DNA from: Balneolaceae bacterium
GTDB taxonomy: Bacteria; Bacteroidota; Rhodothermia; Balneolales; Cyclonatronaceae
Direction of reading: 5' to 3'
Length of the DNA: 58,250 bases
Assembly: GCA_007694035.1 (NCBI GenBank)
Contig: RECM01000139.1
Location: forward strand, 1-58,250
Below are positions 48,080 to 58,021 of the stretch, one piece after another. How positions within the stretch are numbered: the first letter of the stretch is position 1; each line of letters starts with the position of its first letter. The position numbers and the translations under genes were made by a program. The notes beneath the pieces were generated by a model, which saw nothing but the letters and a program-made list of their open reading frames with translations, did not search any database and was not told the origin of the DNA.

Positions 48080-49936
48080 ATGAGCCTTTCTGCCGCTTTA
48101 TTATTGTTATTACTGGCTTTTTATGCCCAAACAGAAACCGATTCGCTAAACCCTGAACTGCAGAAACTATTTGAGAAGCACAGTTCACCGGGTGCGCTGG
48201 TAGTCTGGGTGAAAGACGGCCAGGTGGTAGTCAATACGGGTTTTGGATATGCAGATATCGAACAAAAGAGACGGGTTGATCCGGCCAGGACCCTTGTCCG
48301 TGTAGGTTCTGTCTCCAAGCCATTCACCGGTATCGGTGTTCTGAACGGTGTGGAGGCCGGAGAGCTTGATCTGCATACCGATGTGAATCTGTGGTTTGAT
48401 GAACCCGTGGTTGACCATCGCTTTGCCGGCCCGGTTACCCTTGAACATTTGCTCACGCATACGGCGGGTTTCGACGATCGTTATATCGGGAAATCGGCCC
48501 GCACATTTGAGGAAGCCCTGCCGCTGCGGGATGCGGTACACACATTGCTCCCTCCCAGATTTATAGAATCGGGGCAAATTGCCACCTATTCCAACTTTGG
48601 TGTAGCCCTTGCAGGGTATGTTCTTGAACGGGTATCCGGAAAGCCGTTTGACGATGTGATGAATGAACGTGTATTCTCCCCGCTCGGAATGGCCGACACA
48701 TCATTCGAACCTGACAGAGAGGCATTGCAGCATTTCATGACCGGTTACCATGAGGCTGGCGGGCAGCTCAACCCCCTGGAGTATGATTATATTCTGGATG
48801 CCCCGGCCGGTCAGCTGGTAACCACCGGCAACGATATGGCCCGTTTCATGCTTCAGCTGCTCGATCCCGATGGCTTGCAGAACGCCGGTGTGCTGTCGGC
48901 CGAAATGACCAGCAAGATGATGGAAGTCCGTTTCACGCATCATCCGGAACTGGGCGGAGGGTATGGGTACCTGTGGAATATTTCAGAGTATGGCGGTCAT
49001 CACACGGTAGGGCACGGGGGCGGATATATCGGGGTAGCAGCACGGCTGCTGTTTTTCCCTGAGCATAATGCTGCATTGTTTGTGGCAGCCAATACCATGG
49101 ATTTCGGCTTTATCGGAGATGTGACCGACTTTTTTACCCGGAATTACCTGCCTGAACCCGATGCAGCAATAAATCGCCCCAGGCGGCCGGTTTTCAACGA
49201 CGGGCATAAGCTTTCTGCATTTACCGGAACCTGGCGCGATACAAGATACAGCAGGAATTCATTCACAAAGTTCGCTGTACTGGTTGGTATTATGGGCAAT
49301 GAGATGAAAACCGGTGCTGTCGGCGACAGCCTGCTCACCATGCCGACCCATACCGGCGAAATGAGACGTCTGCGGCGGGTTGGCCCGGTTCTGTTCCAGT
49401 CGCTGGATGATGATTATATGCTCGCATTCAGAGAGCATCAGGGTAAAATCACCCACATTTTCACAAGCGGTACTTCTGCGCTCGAACGACTGCACCCGTT
49501 GGAAACCCGCATGTTTCATATGGTTCTGATATCAGTACTGTTCACCCTTTTTATTGCCATCACCCTGTTCTATCCCGGCATCCGGGTGTACCGGCGGATC
49601 AGGGGTGTCAGGACATCCACAAGAAGAAAGAACCTGTTTGAATGGGGAATTGCGGCGTTGTACACATCCGGGCTCATATTGTACGTACCGGTTATGGCAC
49701 AGGTACCGGCCCATGAATTTATGATCGGGTTCGGATACGGGATACCTGCCGGAGTTTTCGTTCTTACCCTGTTCCCATGGGCGGCGCTTCTTCTAACGGC
49801 TGCGTATGTACTGCATCTTTTCCGGAGAAAACCACCCGCAGACCGGGAAATGGTTCGGGCAGTTTTGATCATTTTTGCATCCGCGGTTTTCTTTCTGGTC
49901 CTGAACTACTGGAATCTTGCAGGCTGGAGGTTCTGA
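48080..49936 (+). CDS. Serine hydrolase (class C beta-lactamase-related) with C-terminal transmembrane region
   Basis: VRVGSVSKPFTGIGVL (SxxK), YSNFGVALAGYVLERVSGKPFDDVM (YxN), GHHTVGHGGGYIG; hydrophobic C-terminal helices. Confidence 0.9.
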   Translation: MSLSAALLLLLLAFYAQTETDSLNPELQKLFEKHSSPGALVVWVKDGQVVVNTGFGYADIEQKRRVDPARTLVRVGSVSKPFTGIGVLNGVEAGELDLHTDVNLWFDEPVVDHRFAGPVTLEHLLTHTAGFDDRYIGKSARTFEEALPLRDAVHTLLPPRFIESGQIATYSNFGVALAGYVLERVSGKPFDDVMNERVFSPLGMADTSFEPDREALQHFMTGYHEAGGQLNPLEYDYILDAPAGQLVTTGNDMARFMLQLLDPDGLQNAGVLSAEMTSKMMEVRFTHHPELGGGYGYLWNISEYGGHHTVGHGGGYIGVAARLLFFPEHNAALFVAANTMDFGFIGDVTDFFTRNYLPEPDAAINRPRRPVFNDGHKLSAFTGTWRDTRYSRNSFTKFAVLVGIMGNEMKTGAVGDSLLTMPTHTGEMRRLRRVGPVLFQSLDDDYMLAFREHQGKITHIFTSGTSALERLHPLETRMFHMVLISVLFTLFIAITLFYPGIRVYRRIRGVRTSTRRKNLFEWGIAALYTSGLILYVPVMAQVPAHEFMIGFGYGIPAGVFVLTLFPWAALLLTAAYVLHLFRRKPPADREMVRAVLIIFASAVFFLVLNYWNLAGWRF

Positions 49937-49992
49937 GGCCGGCAATCCGGGATTTCAGGCATTCCGGGTGGGATACGGATTATGCCGTAAAC

Positions 49993-51735
49993 CTACCCGC
50001 CCAGATCATCGGTTATTTTTCCGATAAGTCTGTCGAGTTCATCATTTGCCTGGGCCAGTGCATCCGCTCCGGTGATGTGACTGTTAACACTGATGTAGAA
50101 CTTGATCTTCGGTTCCGTGCCCGAAGGGCGGGCTGAGATCACCGACCCCGACCCGGTAATAAACTGCAGCACATTCGATGCGGGGAAACCGAGTTTCGTT
50201 TCGGTGCCCCGGGTTCTGTTTTTTTCGATGCCGCTCAGGTAGTCTCTTACAAGCTCGATCTTTTCACCACCGAGTTCTGCCGGCGGCCTGTTTCTGAAGT
50301 TATCCATCATTGCGCGGATCTCCTCGGCGCCTGCCTTTCCTTTTTTGGTGAGTGAGACCAGCTTTTCCCGGTACAATCCGTACTCAAGATACAGCGAGAT
50401 GAGGGCATCGTACAGGGATTTGCCCTGCGATTTGTAGTATGCAGCCATTTCGGCGATGAGCAGGCACGAGACCACGGCGTCTTTATCGCGCACATGTTCG
50501 CCGATCAGATATCCGTAGCTCTCTTCACCGCCGCCAATAAAACGCTCTTTGCCCTCCAGCTGCGTCATCAGGGCGCCGATATACTTGAAACCGGTGAGCA
50601 CATTATAACAGGTTACATCCATGGATGCGGCAATTTTATCGATCATGCCGGTGGTGACAATGGTTTTCACTACGTACTCGCTGCCGGTGAGCCGGCCCTG
50701 CTCCTGCCAGGCCTGCAGCAGGTAGTGGATGAGCAGGCTGCCGGTCTGGTTACCGTTCAGCAGCATATACCGTCCGTCGGGGCCTTTTACAGCCACGCCT
50801 ACGCGGTCGCAATCCGGGTCGGTGGCCATCACCAGGTCGGCACCGGTGGCCCCGGCCTTGCGGAGCGACAGGGTCATGGCTTCCTCCTCCTCGGGATTGG
50901 GATAGACCACCGTCGGGAAGTCGCCGTCGGTAACGCACTGCTCTTCAACCAGGTTCACGTTGGTAAAGCCGGCCGATTTCAGGGCATCCGGAATCAGTTT
51001 TACACCCGCACCGTGGATGGGGGAAAAGACAATGTTCAGATCGGGGTTCCGCCTGATGACCTCCGGGCGCACCAGCTCCTGCTTGATCCGCTCAATATAC
51101 CGGGCGTCGATTTCCGCCCCGATCATGCTGATGTTATCATCCACCGCGTCGAATTTAACTTTGCTGATACTGTCGACCCTGCCGACCTCCGCGATAATGT
51201 TTTTGTCGTGCGGGGCGATCACCTGCCCGCCGTCGCGCCAGTAGGCTTTGTACCCGTTATATTCACGGGGATTGTGCGATGCGGTGAGCATCACCCCGCT
51301 GTGGCAATTCAGCTCGCGGATGGCGTACGACAGCTCCGGGGTGGGGCGGAGGGCATCGAAAAAATAGACGCGGATGCCATTGGCCGAAAACACCCCGGCT
51401 GTTACCCTGGCCAGTTCCACGCCGTTGTTCCGGTTGTCGTGGGCGATCACCACGCTGATCTGTTCGTTGGGGTAGACTTTTTTCAGGTAGTTGCTCAGCC
51501 CCTGGGTGGCCATGCCAATGGTGTATTTGTTTACCCGGTTGGTTCCGTGCCCCATTATCCCCCGAAGGCCGCCCGTGCCGAACTCCAGATCACGGTAAAA
51601 CGCATCAGTGAGTTCCTCGTACTGCTTTTCGTCAAGCATCTTCCGGATAGCCGCTTTGGTGCCCGCATCGAAACCGCCCTCGAGCCAGGTGTTGATACGC
51701 GCGGCAACGGCCGCATCTACTTGTTTAATACTCAT
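49993..51735 (-). CDS. Phospho-sugar mutase (phosphoglucomutase/phosphomannomutase family)
   Basis: FGTGGLRGIMGHGTNRVNKYTIG, GVMLTASHNPREYNGYKAYWRDGGQV, ATDPDCDRVGVAVKG, GGGEESYGYLIGEHVRDKDAV, ARPSGTEPKIKFYISV. Confidence 0.95.
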   Translation of the reverse strand: MSIKQVDAAVAARINTWLEGGFDAGTKAAIRKMLDEKQYEELTDAFYRDLEFGTGGLRGIMGHGTNRVNKYTIGMATQGLSNYLKKVYPNEQISVVIAHDNRNNGVELARVTAGVFSANGIRVYFFDALRPTPELSYAIRELNCHSGVMLTASHNPREYNGYKAYWRDGGQVIAPHDKNIIAEVGRVDSISKVKFDAVDDNISMIGAEIDARYIERIKQELVRPEVIRRNPDLNIVFSPIHGAGVKLIPDALKSAGFTNVNLVEEQCVTDGDFPTVVYPNPEEEEAMTLSLRKAGATGADLVMATDPDCDRVGVAVKGPDGRYMLLNGNQTGSLLIHYLLQAWQEQGRLTGSEYVVKTIVTTGMIDKIAASMDVTCYNVLTGFKYIGALMTQLEGKERFIGGGEESYGYLIGEHVRDKDAVVSCLLIAEMAAYYKSQGKSLYDALISLYLEYGLYREKLVSLTKKGKAGAEEIRAMMDNFRNRPPAELGGEKIELVRDYLSGIEKNRTRGTETKLGFPASNVLQFITGSGSVISARPSGTEPKIKFYISVNSHITGADALAQANDELDRLIGKITDDLGG

Positions 51736-51934
51736 TATTCAGTAAGAATGGTTAAAAAATGTGGCCAGCCGTGTTAGCCTGAAATGTTCTGGTATCCGGA
51801 ACCCGGCAATCAGTTCCCTGAAATTTTTAAGATGCACACTAACAGGCTGCGTGACCCGGCCGGCAAAAAAAAATCCGGCCGGCTAAAAATAAAGTATAAT
51901 TCCAGCAACTGGTAATCTTCTTCATCATACTGAA

Positions 51935-52034
51935 ATCACCGTAGATCACCGAAGATCACCGAAAATCGCTGATAATCAATGTGAATCACAGCAAATCGAT
52001 GCAGACCGCCACAAACAGCTGCAAACCGTTGCAA
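51935..52034. repeat. Ten-unit array with exact 10-bp period
   Basis: Units from 51935: atcaccgtag, atcaccgaag, atcaccgaaa, atcgctgata, atcaatgtga, atcacagcaa, atcgatgcag, accgccacaa, acagctgcaa, accgttgcaa; no indels. Confidence 0.9.
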
Positions 52035-52047
52035 AATAGTCCGCAAA

Positions 52048-53571
52048 TTACCCGGCCGGTACACCTGGTATTTTTCCCGCAAAACCCGGAACAAACGTTT
52101 CTTCTGTTTCAATATCGGGTATATGATTGCCCGGGGCGGCCCAGTGGAAAAACTCGCCGGCCGTTGTAACGTCGAGGTCCTGTGCGGTAAACGAATGTCC
52201 GCTGTTGCCGGAAGCTACCGTTGCCGTGAACGAGGCCAGGTCGAGCCTGCGCTGAAACGGATTGGCGACCAGATCGGCCGACTGGATGCGGTGTTTCCTG
52301 ATGATGGCGGTGGTAAGGGCCAGGGCACGTGAACGGATCACCACTGTATGGTCGAAAATGCCGGCGGTCAAATCGAGGTAACGGCGTATACCCAGCCAAA
52401 TTCCGAAGGGCAGAAGCAGCAGCGGGTACCAGGCCAGATCCAGAAATATCAGGGCAGGAACGACAAGGAACAGCAGGATCGGTCTGACGCTCCTGAACAC
52501 AAACCGGAAACGTGACCTTTTTGGCGGTTTTACCGCTCCGGCGCTCACATCAAATTCCGGCAGCATCTGCGCGATAAAATGCTGCAGGTCGCGCTTTTTT
52601 ATGAGCGGTGCTATAATGGTAGACTGGTTACCGGCCTCATCCCCGTAACCGGCACTCTCAAGGTAGACGGTCGCGTAGCCGAATGGTTGTCGCAGTATGC
52701 CCTCAACCACCCGTACGGCCTGAATTCGGTGAAAGGGGATGGATAACGTTTTTTGTTCAAACAGGCCGCTCTGTACTATCAGCCCCTGTTTCTGCTTGGT
52801 GAGCCGGAAATTGTAGAATCGGATGAGGGTGCCGAAGAACGACAGCAGCCATGCCGCAATCACGAGTCCCAGAATGATGGTAACCCAGAACTGACCGGCC
52901 GAAAGGATGAATCGCTCCATGTATTCGGCCATCTCTTCTTCGTCGATGGTCTGCTGCACCTGCGAAAAGATGGTGCCTATAATGGAAAGGGCAATACCGA
53001 AGCTTCCAGCGGTTGTGGCGGCAATGATCAGGTGCCGCGGGTTCAGCACCCAGGCCTCATCCGGCTGCGGTTCGGTGGCTTCAAGCCCGGTGCCCGGCCC
53101 GGAACTGATCCCGTCGGCCGGTGTGGCGGGTTGTTGCCGTTCGCCGTTCAGCAGTTCCTTGATCTGTGCTGCGTCCTCTTTGGTGAGTGCGTTGATCTCG
53201 GCGCCCGAACGGTTGTCGCCGGCGGTCTGCACGGTTAGGCTCACAAGCCCGAACATCCTCTGAATAATGCCGGAACGTACATCAATCACCTGTATCCTGT
53301 CTTTCGGGATGTACTTTTTTTTGCGGACCATCAGGCCGTGTTCAATGCGCAGTTCATCGTCTTCAACCCGGTATGTGAAACGGTACCAGCGTACAACGCC
53401 ACCGATGAACAAAAAGGCGATGAAAGCCATCGCGATCGACAGGTTGATGATCTGCGAATCGGATCCGGTGCCCACAAAAAGTACAATGATCAGCGGGATC
53501 AGCATCTCCCGAAGCGAACGCAAAGCGCCGGTTACCGCGGCTACTGGGTGTTGGCGTCTCGGTTCAAACAT
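52048..53571 (-). CDS. PH (bPH2/DUF304) domain-containing membrane protein, YdbT-like
   Basis: Repeated WYRFTYRVEDDELRIEHGLMVRKKKYIPKDRIQVIDVRSGIIQRMFGLVSLTVQTAG and FYNFRLTKQKQGLIVQSGLFEQKTLSIPFHRIQAVRVVEGILRQPFGYATVYLESAG; ATG at 53571 (MFEPRRQHP) preferred over 53631. Confidence 0.88.
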   Translation of the reverse strand: MFEPRRQHPVAAVTGALRSLREMLIPLIIVLFVGTGSDSQIINLSIAMAFIAFLFIGGVVRWYRFTYRVEDDELRIEHGLMVRKKKYIPKDRIQVIDVRSGIIQRMFGLVSLTVQTAGDNRSGAEINALTKEDAAQIKELLNGERQQPATPADGISSGPGTGLEATEPQPDEAWVLNPRHLIIAATTAGSFGIALSIIGTIFSQVQQTIDEEEMAEYMERFILSAGQFWVTIILGLVIAAWLLSFFGTLIRFYNFRLTKQKQGLIVQSGLFEQKTLSIPFHRIQAVRVVEGILRQPFGYATVYLESAGYGDEAGNQSTIIAPLIKKRDLQHFIAQMLPEFDVSAGAVKPPKRSRFRFVFRSVRPILLFLVVPALIFLDLAWYPLLLLPFGIWLGIRRYLDLTAGIFDHTVVIRSRALALTTAIIRKHRIQSADLVANPFQRRLDLASFTATVASGNSGHSFTAQDLDVTTAGEFFHWAAPGNHIPDIETEETFVPGFAGKIPGVPAG

Positions 53572-54043
53572 CTTCGCGGGCTGTCCTGGCAAGTTTGGAT
53601 ATGTGATTGCGCACGGTGTCGGCCGTCTCATCGTCGAGGGCAGGAATCTCGTGCACGGTGGCCGCTGTGGAGATGGTTACCGACGATAGGCCGAAATACC
53701 TGAGGATGGGCCCCTGGCGGGTATCCACGTGCTGAATGCGGTTAACTGGGATCAGGGTTCTTTTGATGATGAATACTCCGCGCATCAGGTCGATCTCCGA
53801 CTCGGCTACCGTATAGCGCCATTTGCGCCAGCGCAGCTCCGGAATTATGGCGATATCGAACAGGGCAGTCATCAGTACAAAAAGGATTCCCAGCCATGCC
53901 GGCCACATAGGGAAATCTTCCGTAAAGACGAAAAACAGGTAGACGATGAGCATCGTTAAATAGAACATCAGACTGAACGCTGCATTGATCCGCCAGGCTG
54001 TTATGGCTTTGGGGTGTATATGTTCCCGGGGTTCTGGCCTCAT
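53564..54043 (-). CDS. PH (bPH2) domain-containing protein, YdbS-like
   Basis: KWRYTVAESEIDLMRGVFIIKRTLIPVNRIQHVDTRQGPILRYFGLSSVTISTAATVHEIPALDDETAD; overlaps the start of the YdbT-like gene. Confidence 0.88.
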   Translation of the reverse strand: MRPEPREHIHPKAITAWRINAAFSLMFYLTMLIVYLFFVFTEDFPMWPAWLGILFVLMTALFDIAIIPELRWRKWRYTVAESEIDLMRGVFIIKRTLIPVNRIQHVDTRQGPILRYFGLSSVTISTAATVHEIPALDDETADTVRNHISKLARTAREDV

Positions 54044-54145
54044 AATTTATCTAAAAAAAGTTCGGTACCTGCGGCAAATGCCGGCTGCCCGGTACAAATA
54101 ATAGTAATAATAAAGATACATAGAGTTTTGAAAAGCCCTCACGTG

Positions 54146-54184
54146 CTTCGACTTCGCCCTTCGACTCCACCCTTCGACTTCACT
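54146..54184. repeat. 13-bp tandem repeat x3 (CTTCGACTYCRCC)
   Basis: cttcgacttcgcc / cttcgactccacc / cttcgacttcact at 54146, 54159, 54172. Confidence 0.85.
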
Positions 54185-54189
54185 GCGTT

Positions 54190-54225
54190 TCGCTCAGGGT
54201 TGAGCTCAGGACTGCGCTCAGCATG
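54190..54225. repeat. 12-bp tandem repeat x3 (GCTCAG-centred)
   Basis: gctcag at 54192, 54204, 54216 in cgctcagggt/gagctcagga/cgctcagcat contexts. Confidence 0.75.
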
Positions 54226-54230
54226 ACGTT

Positions 54231-54279
54231 GTCTTGTGTCTCAAGTCTTGCGTCTTGCGTCTCATGTCTTGCGTCTCAC
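54231..54279. repeat. Heptanucleotide repeat, 7 units (GTCTTGC/GTCTCAN)
   Basis: GTCTTGT GTCTCAA GTCTTGC GTCTTGC GTCTCAT GTCTTGC GTCTCAC, 7 x 7 bp without indels. Confidence 0.9.
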
Positions 54280-54433
54280 AACTCTTCCATTCCAGCCTAA
54301 AAATACACTTTGACGAACTCAATAAAAACGATCGGCATTCCGGGGCATACCCCTTAACGACCGGTTTGGACAAACAGTACTGCCATTTGCCCGTGCATTG
54401 CGTATCTTTGGCCCTGGTTAAAAAAAGGACGAT

Positions 54434-55129
54434 TTGAAAAAACCCGAATATATTTACTTTGATCTTGACGATACGCTTCTGGATCATAAGCGTGCCGAAA
54501 AGGCTGCGCTGCGCGATATATGGTATCATTACGATTACCTCCGGCAGATTAGTACGGTAAAACTGCAGACCGAATACCAAAAGGTGAACAAACTGCTGTG
54601 GGATGAGTACGGCAGCGGCAAAATTGACCGGGATGAGCTGCAGCGCAGACGTTTCCAGGACACACTCGAAAACCTGGGCTTCGACGGCTCTGTACACCGC
54701 GAGATGGGCCGGCGCTATATGGAGCGTTACCGCATGCACTGGCACTGGATCGAAGGGGCCGAGGAGGCGCTGAAAGATCTCTCGCGGCGGTACCGGGTAG
54801 GTTTTCTTACCAACGGGTTTTCGGAAACGCAGAAGCTGAAAGTTCGCAAGTTCGGGCTCGACCGTATATCCGATCACATCGTAATCTCGGAGGATGTAGG
54901 GGTGATGAAACCCGATCCGCGTATTTTCAAACACGCCACAAAACTGGCCGGAGTGGATGCCGCCTCCATACTGTACGTGGGCGACTCATGGACATCCGAT
55001 ATTCAGGGCGGAGCGGCCGCCGGCTGGAACACGGCCTGGTACGTAAAAGAACCGAACGGGGAGGAAGCGAAAAAAGCGCAATTCATTTTCAGCGATTTCG
55101 CCAAACTTACCGCCAAACTCCTCGATTGA
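54434..55129 (+). CDS. YjjG-like HAD family hydrolase (noncanonical nucleotidase type), TTG start
   Basis: YIYFDLDDTLLDHKRAEKAALRDIWYHY, VGFLTNGFSETQKLKVRKFGLD, KPDPRIFKHATKLAG, LYVGDSWTSDIQGGAAAGWNTAWY. Confidence 0.9.
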   Translation: MKKPEYIYFDLDDTLLDHKRAEKAALRDIWYHYDYLRQISTVKLQTEYQKVNKLLWDEYGSGKIDRDELQRRRFQDTLENLGFDGSVHREMGRRYMERYRMHWHWIEGAEEALKDLSRRYRVGFLTNGFSETQKLKVRKFGLDRISDHIVISEDVGVMKPDPRIFKHATKLAGVDAASILYVGDSWTSDIQGGAAAGWNTAWYVKEPNGEEAKKAQFIFSDFAKLTAKLLD

Positions 55130-55151
55130 TCCTACCACGTCGTTCTAAGTG

Positions 55152-55186
55152 CTAAATCTGCAGACCATTATGGGCTGTAGATTTAG
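55152..55186 (+). terminator. 12-bp hairpin downstream of the HAD gene (CTAAATCTGCAG...CTGTAGATTTAG), no clear U-tract
   Basis: Inverted repeat with a single G:U wobble and 11-nt loop. Confidence 0.5.
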
Positions 55187-55234
55187 GAAAATGACACGCG
55201 GTTTTGTTGGTTGGCTTTGAGTTAGGGATTCAGG

Positions 55235-55250
55235 GAGCAATCGAGCAATT
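55235..55250. repeat. Short 8-bp repeat (GAGCAATY x2, then GAGtttgg)
   Basis: gagcaatc gagcaatt gagtttgg read directly. Confidence 0.6.
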
Positions 55251-55340
55251 GAGTTTGGAAGTGGATGGGAGAGTGCCCCCCTTCTGCCTCACGCCTTCTA
55301 ACTTCTGCCTTTTGCTTTTTGCCTTTTTACTGCCTTTTAC

Positions 55341-55368
55341 GTCTTGTGTCTTGCGTCTTGCGTCTCAT
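55341..55368. repeat. Heptanucleotide repeat, 4 units, same family as 54231-54279
   Basis: GTCTTGT GTCTTGC GTCTTGC GTCTCAT. Confidence 0.9.
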
Positions 55369-55504
55369 ATCCAACCGGGATGGAACAGCATAACCCTCTC
55401 AATTATCATGCGCATTCGCTCGCATTGGCCGTGACGATAATCTGAAAATACCAAGTGCAAAACCTCTTATATTTGCCTGTCAGAAATTCGAACTTCCAAA
55501 ATCC

Positions 55505-57730
55505 ATGATGATGAAAGAACCCCTGGTCACCGCTGAACTTGCAAGGGAACACGGTCTGAACGACGAAGAATACGCCAAAATACAGGAATACCTGGGCCGC
55601 GTACCAACCTTTACCGAACTGGGGGTCTATTCGGTGATGTGGAGCGAGCACTGCTCCTACAAAAACTCCATTGCCGTGCTCAAAACCCTGCCGAAAAAAG
55701 GGCCGCACCTGCTGGTGGAAGCGGGCGAGGAGAACGCCGGGCTCGTCGATATCGGCGACGGCCTTGCCTGCGCCTTCAAGATCGAAAGCCATAACCATCC
55801 CTCGGCCGTTGAGCCCTACCAGGGCGCCGCAACCGGCGTGGGGGGCATCCACCGCGATATTTTCACCATGGGTGCGCGTCCGGTGGCGTCGCTGAACTCG
55901 CTGCGGTTCGGGTCGCTCAAAAATCCGCGCGTGCGCTATTTGTTTGATGGTGTGGTGCGGGGCATCGCAGACTATGGCAACTCTTTCGGGGTGCCTACCG
56001 TGGCCGGCGACATCTTTTTCGACGAAAGTTATGAGGGCAATCCGCTGGTGAACGCCATGAGCGTGGGACTGGTGAAAGTGGGCGAGACCGCCTCTGCCAT
56101 CGCGAAAGGCGAAGGCAATCCGGTCATCATCGTGGGCTCGAGCACTGGTCGCGACGGCATCCACGGGGCCACGTTTGCCTCCGAAGACCTCAGTGAAGAC
56201 AACGAATCGAAACGTCCGAATGTACAGGTGGGCGACCCCTTCACCGAAAAACTGCTTCTGGAAGCATCCCTCGAAGCCCTGAAGACCGGCGCCGTGGTCG
56301 GGATGCAGGACATGGGCGCGGCGGGCATAGCCTGCTCCACTTCCGAAATGAGCGCCAAGGGCAAGAGCGGCATGCGAATCGACCTCGACAAGGTGCCCAT
56401 GCGCGAGGAGGGGATGAGTGCCTACGAACTGCTGCTCTCGGAAAGCCAGGAGCGGATGCTGGTGGTGGCCGAAAAAGGCCGCGAGCAGGAGATCATCGAC
56501 ATCTACGAAAAATGGGACCTGAACGCCATTGTGATCGGCGAGGTGACCAGCGACGACAAGGTAGTCTATTACCGCGACGGTGAGATGAAGGCGAGCATCC
56601 CGGCCGATTCGCTTGTGCTGGGCGGCGGCGCACCGGTGTACATCCGCGAGACCAGGCGGCCCGGTTATCTCGACAAAAAGCACGCGTTCGATTTCACATC
56701 CCTAAAGCCCCCCACCGACTATAACGAAACCGTTCTGAACATGCTGGAATCGCCGAATGTGGCTTCGCGCCGCTGGGTGTTCGAGCAGTACGACCACATG
56801 GTGCGCACCAACACGGTAGTGGGACCGGGCCCGTCGGATGCGGCCGTGATACGCATCAAGGATTCAAACCGGGGCCTGGCGGTTAAGACCGACTGCAACG
56901 GCCGCTATGTATACCTGAACCCCAGGGTAGGCGGGCGTATTGCCGTTGCCGAGGCCGCGCGGAATGTGGTCTGTACCGGCGCGAAGCCTGTTGCTATTAC
57001 CAACTGTCTGAACTTCGGAAACCCCTACAAGCCGGAGGTATACTGGGTGTTCAAAGAGGCGGTGGGTGGTATGGGCGATGCATGCCTGGCGCTGCAGACC
57101 CCGGTAACGGGCGGCAATGTGAGCCTGTACAACGAAAACCCGAAAGGCGCGGTCTTCCCGACGCCAACCATCGGCATGCTGGGCATTATCGAGGATATGG
57201 ACCATGTGACCACGGCCGCGTTCACGGGCAAACACGAAATTCTCTATGTGGGGGCGCCCCGCCGGGGCCTTGGCGGATCCGAATACCTGAGCCACATCCA
57301 CGGCCTCACCGAAGGCGACGCTCCGCACCTTGATCTCGATTTTGAAGTAAACCTGCAATCGGCCCTGCTCGATGCGATCCGCGCCGGGTTGATCTGTTCG
57401 GCCCACGATATCTCCGACGGTGGCCTGGCCGTAACGCTGGCCGAGATGTGCATTTTTGGCGGCATCGGGGCCGGTATCGATCTGAACAAGCTTGGGGATG
57501 ATCCCGTGGAGGTACTTTTCAGCGAAGCCCAGTCGGGTGTGGTGGTGGCGGTTACCGGGGATGACCTGGAAAAAGCGACGGCGCATTTCGAGCGGGCGGC
57601 TGTGCCGGTGGTACACATCGGCCGTGCCGGTGGCAGTACCCTTGATCTGGGAGAACTCGTCTCGCTGCCGGTCGAAGCGATGAAGGATCGATATGAAGGA
57701 GCGATCCCGAAAGCGATGGAGGGACGGTAG
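55505..57730 (+). CDS. purL: Phosphoribosylformylglycinamidine synthase subunit PurL
   Basis: [112 protein letters not shown]. Confidence 0.97.
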   Translation: MMMKEPLVTAELAREHGLNDEEYAKIQEYLGRVPTFTELGVYSVMWSEHCSYKNSIAVLKTLPKKGPHLLVEAGEENAGLVDIGDGLACAFKIESHNHPSAVEPYQGAATGVGGIHRDIFTMGARPVASLNSLRFGSLKNPRVRYLFDGVVRGIADYGNSFGVPTVAGDIFFDESYEGNPLVNAMSVGLVKVGETASAIAKGEGNPVIIVGSSTGRDGIHGATFASEDLSEDNESKRPNVQVGDPFTEKLLLEASLEALKTGAVVGMQDMGAAGIACSTSEMSAKGKSGMRIDLDKVPMREEGMSAYELLLSESQERMLVVAEKGREQEIIDIYEKWDLNAIVIGEVTSDDKVVYYRDGEMKASIPADSLVLGGGAPVYIRETRRPGYLDKKHAFDFTSLKPPTDYNETVLNMLESPNVASRRWVFEQYDHMVRTNTVVGPGPSDAAVIRIKDSNRGLAVKTDCNGRYVYLNPRVGGRIAVAEAARNVVCTGAKPVAITNCLNFGNPYKPEVYWVFKEAVGGMGDACLALQTPVTGGNVSLYNENPKGAVFPTPTIGMLGIIEDMDHVTTAAFTGKHEILYVGAPRRGLGGSEYLSHIHGLTEGDAPHLDLDFEVNLQSALLDAIRAGLICSAHDISDGGLAVTLAEMCIFGGIGAGIDLNKLGDDPVEVLFSEAQSGVVVAVTGDDLEKATAHFERAAVPVVHIGRAGGSTLDLGELVSLPVEAMKDRYEGAIPKAMEGR

Positions 57731-57810
57731 GCGGCCTGCCGGTTGTGCCGGTACCGGCTGGATCAACTGGATACCTGATCAGGGATACGGATTGCCATAT
57801 TTTCACCAAT

Positions 57811-57833
57811 ATAGTGCATTAATTAAGCACTAT
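57811..57833. promoter_or_regulatory. AT-rich inverted repeat ATAGTGC-attaattaa-GCACTAT
   Basis: 7-bp perfect arms flanking a core that itself contains the palindrome TTAATTAA; intergenic after purL. Confidence 0.4.
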
Positions 57834-58021
57834 GTAAAATGGGAATTGTGACGGATGCATACCGGAATGTTATCGGACACAAGAGCAGTTTTCAGCCGGA
57901 TATAAAACGACAAAAGTAAAGGGGTTGCTTGTGCAAATCACTGGTTTGGACTATTATGCGACACACAGGGGAAAAGTTTATATGTCGCAGAATTATATGT
58001 TATAGAGCATGGTTACCGACA

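Noticed and set aside
50494-51777. 427-aa plus-strand ORF opposite the phospho-sugar mutase
   Set aside because: Antisense to a clearly recognisable mutase; long open frame explained by codon bias, no recognisable domain.
55406-56683. 425-aa minus-strand ORF opposite purL
   Set aside because: Antisense shadow of purL; composition skewed (His/Ala/Gly-rich) and no domain.
56864-57766. 300-aa minus-strand ORF opposite purL
   Set aside because: Antisense shadow ORF without recognisable motifs.
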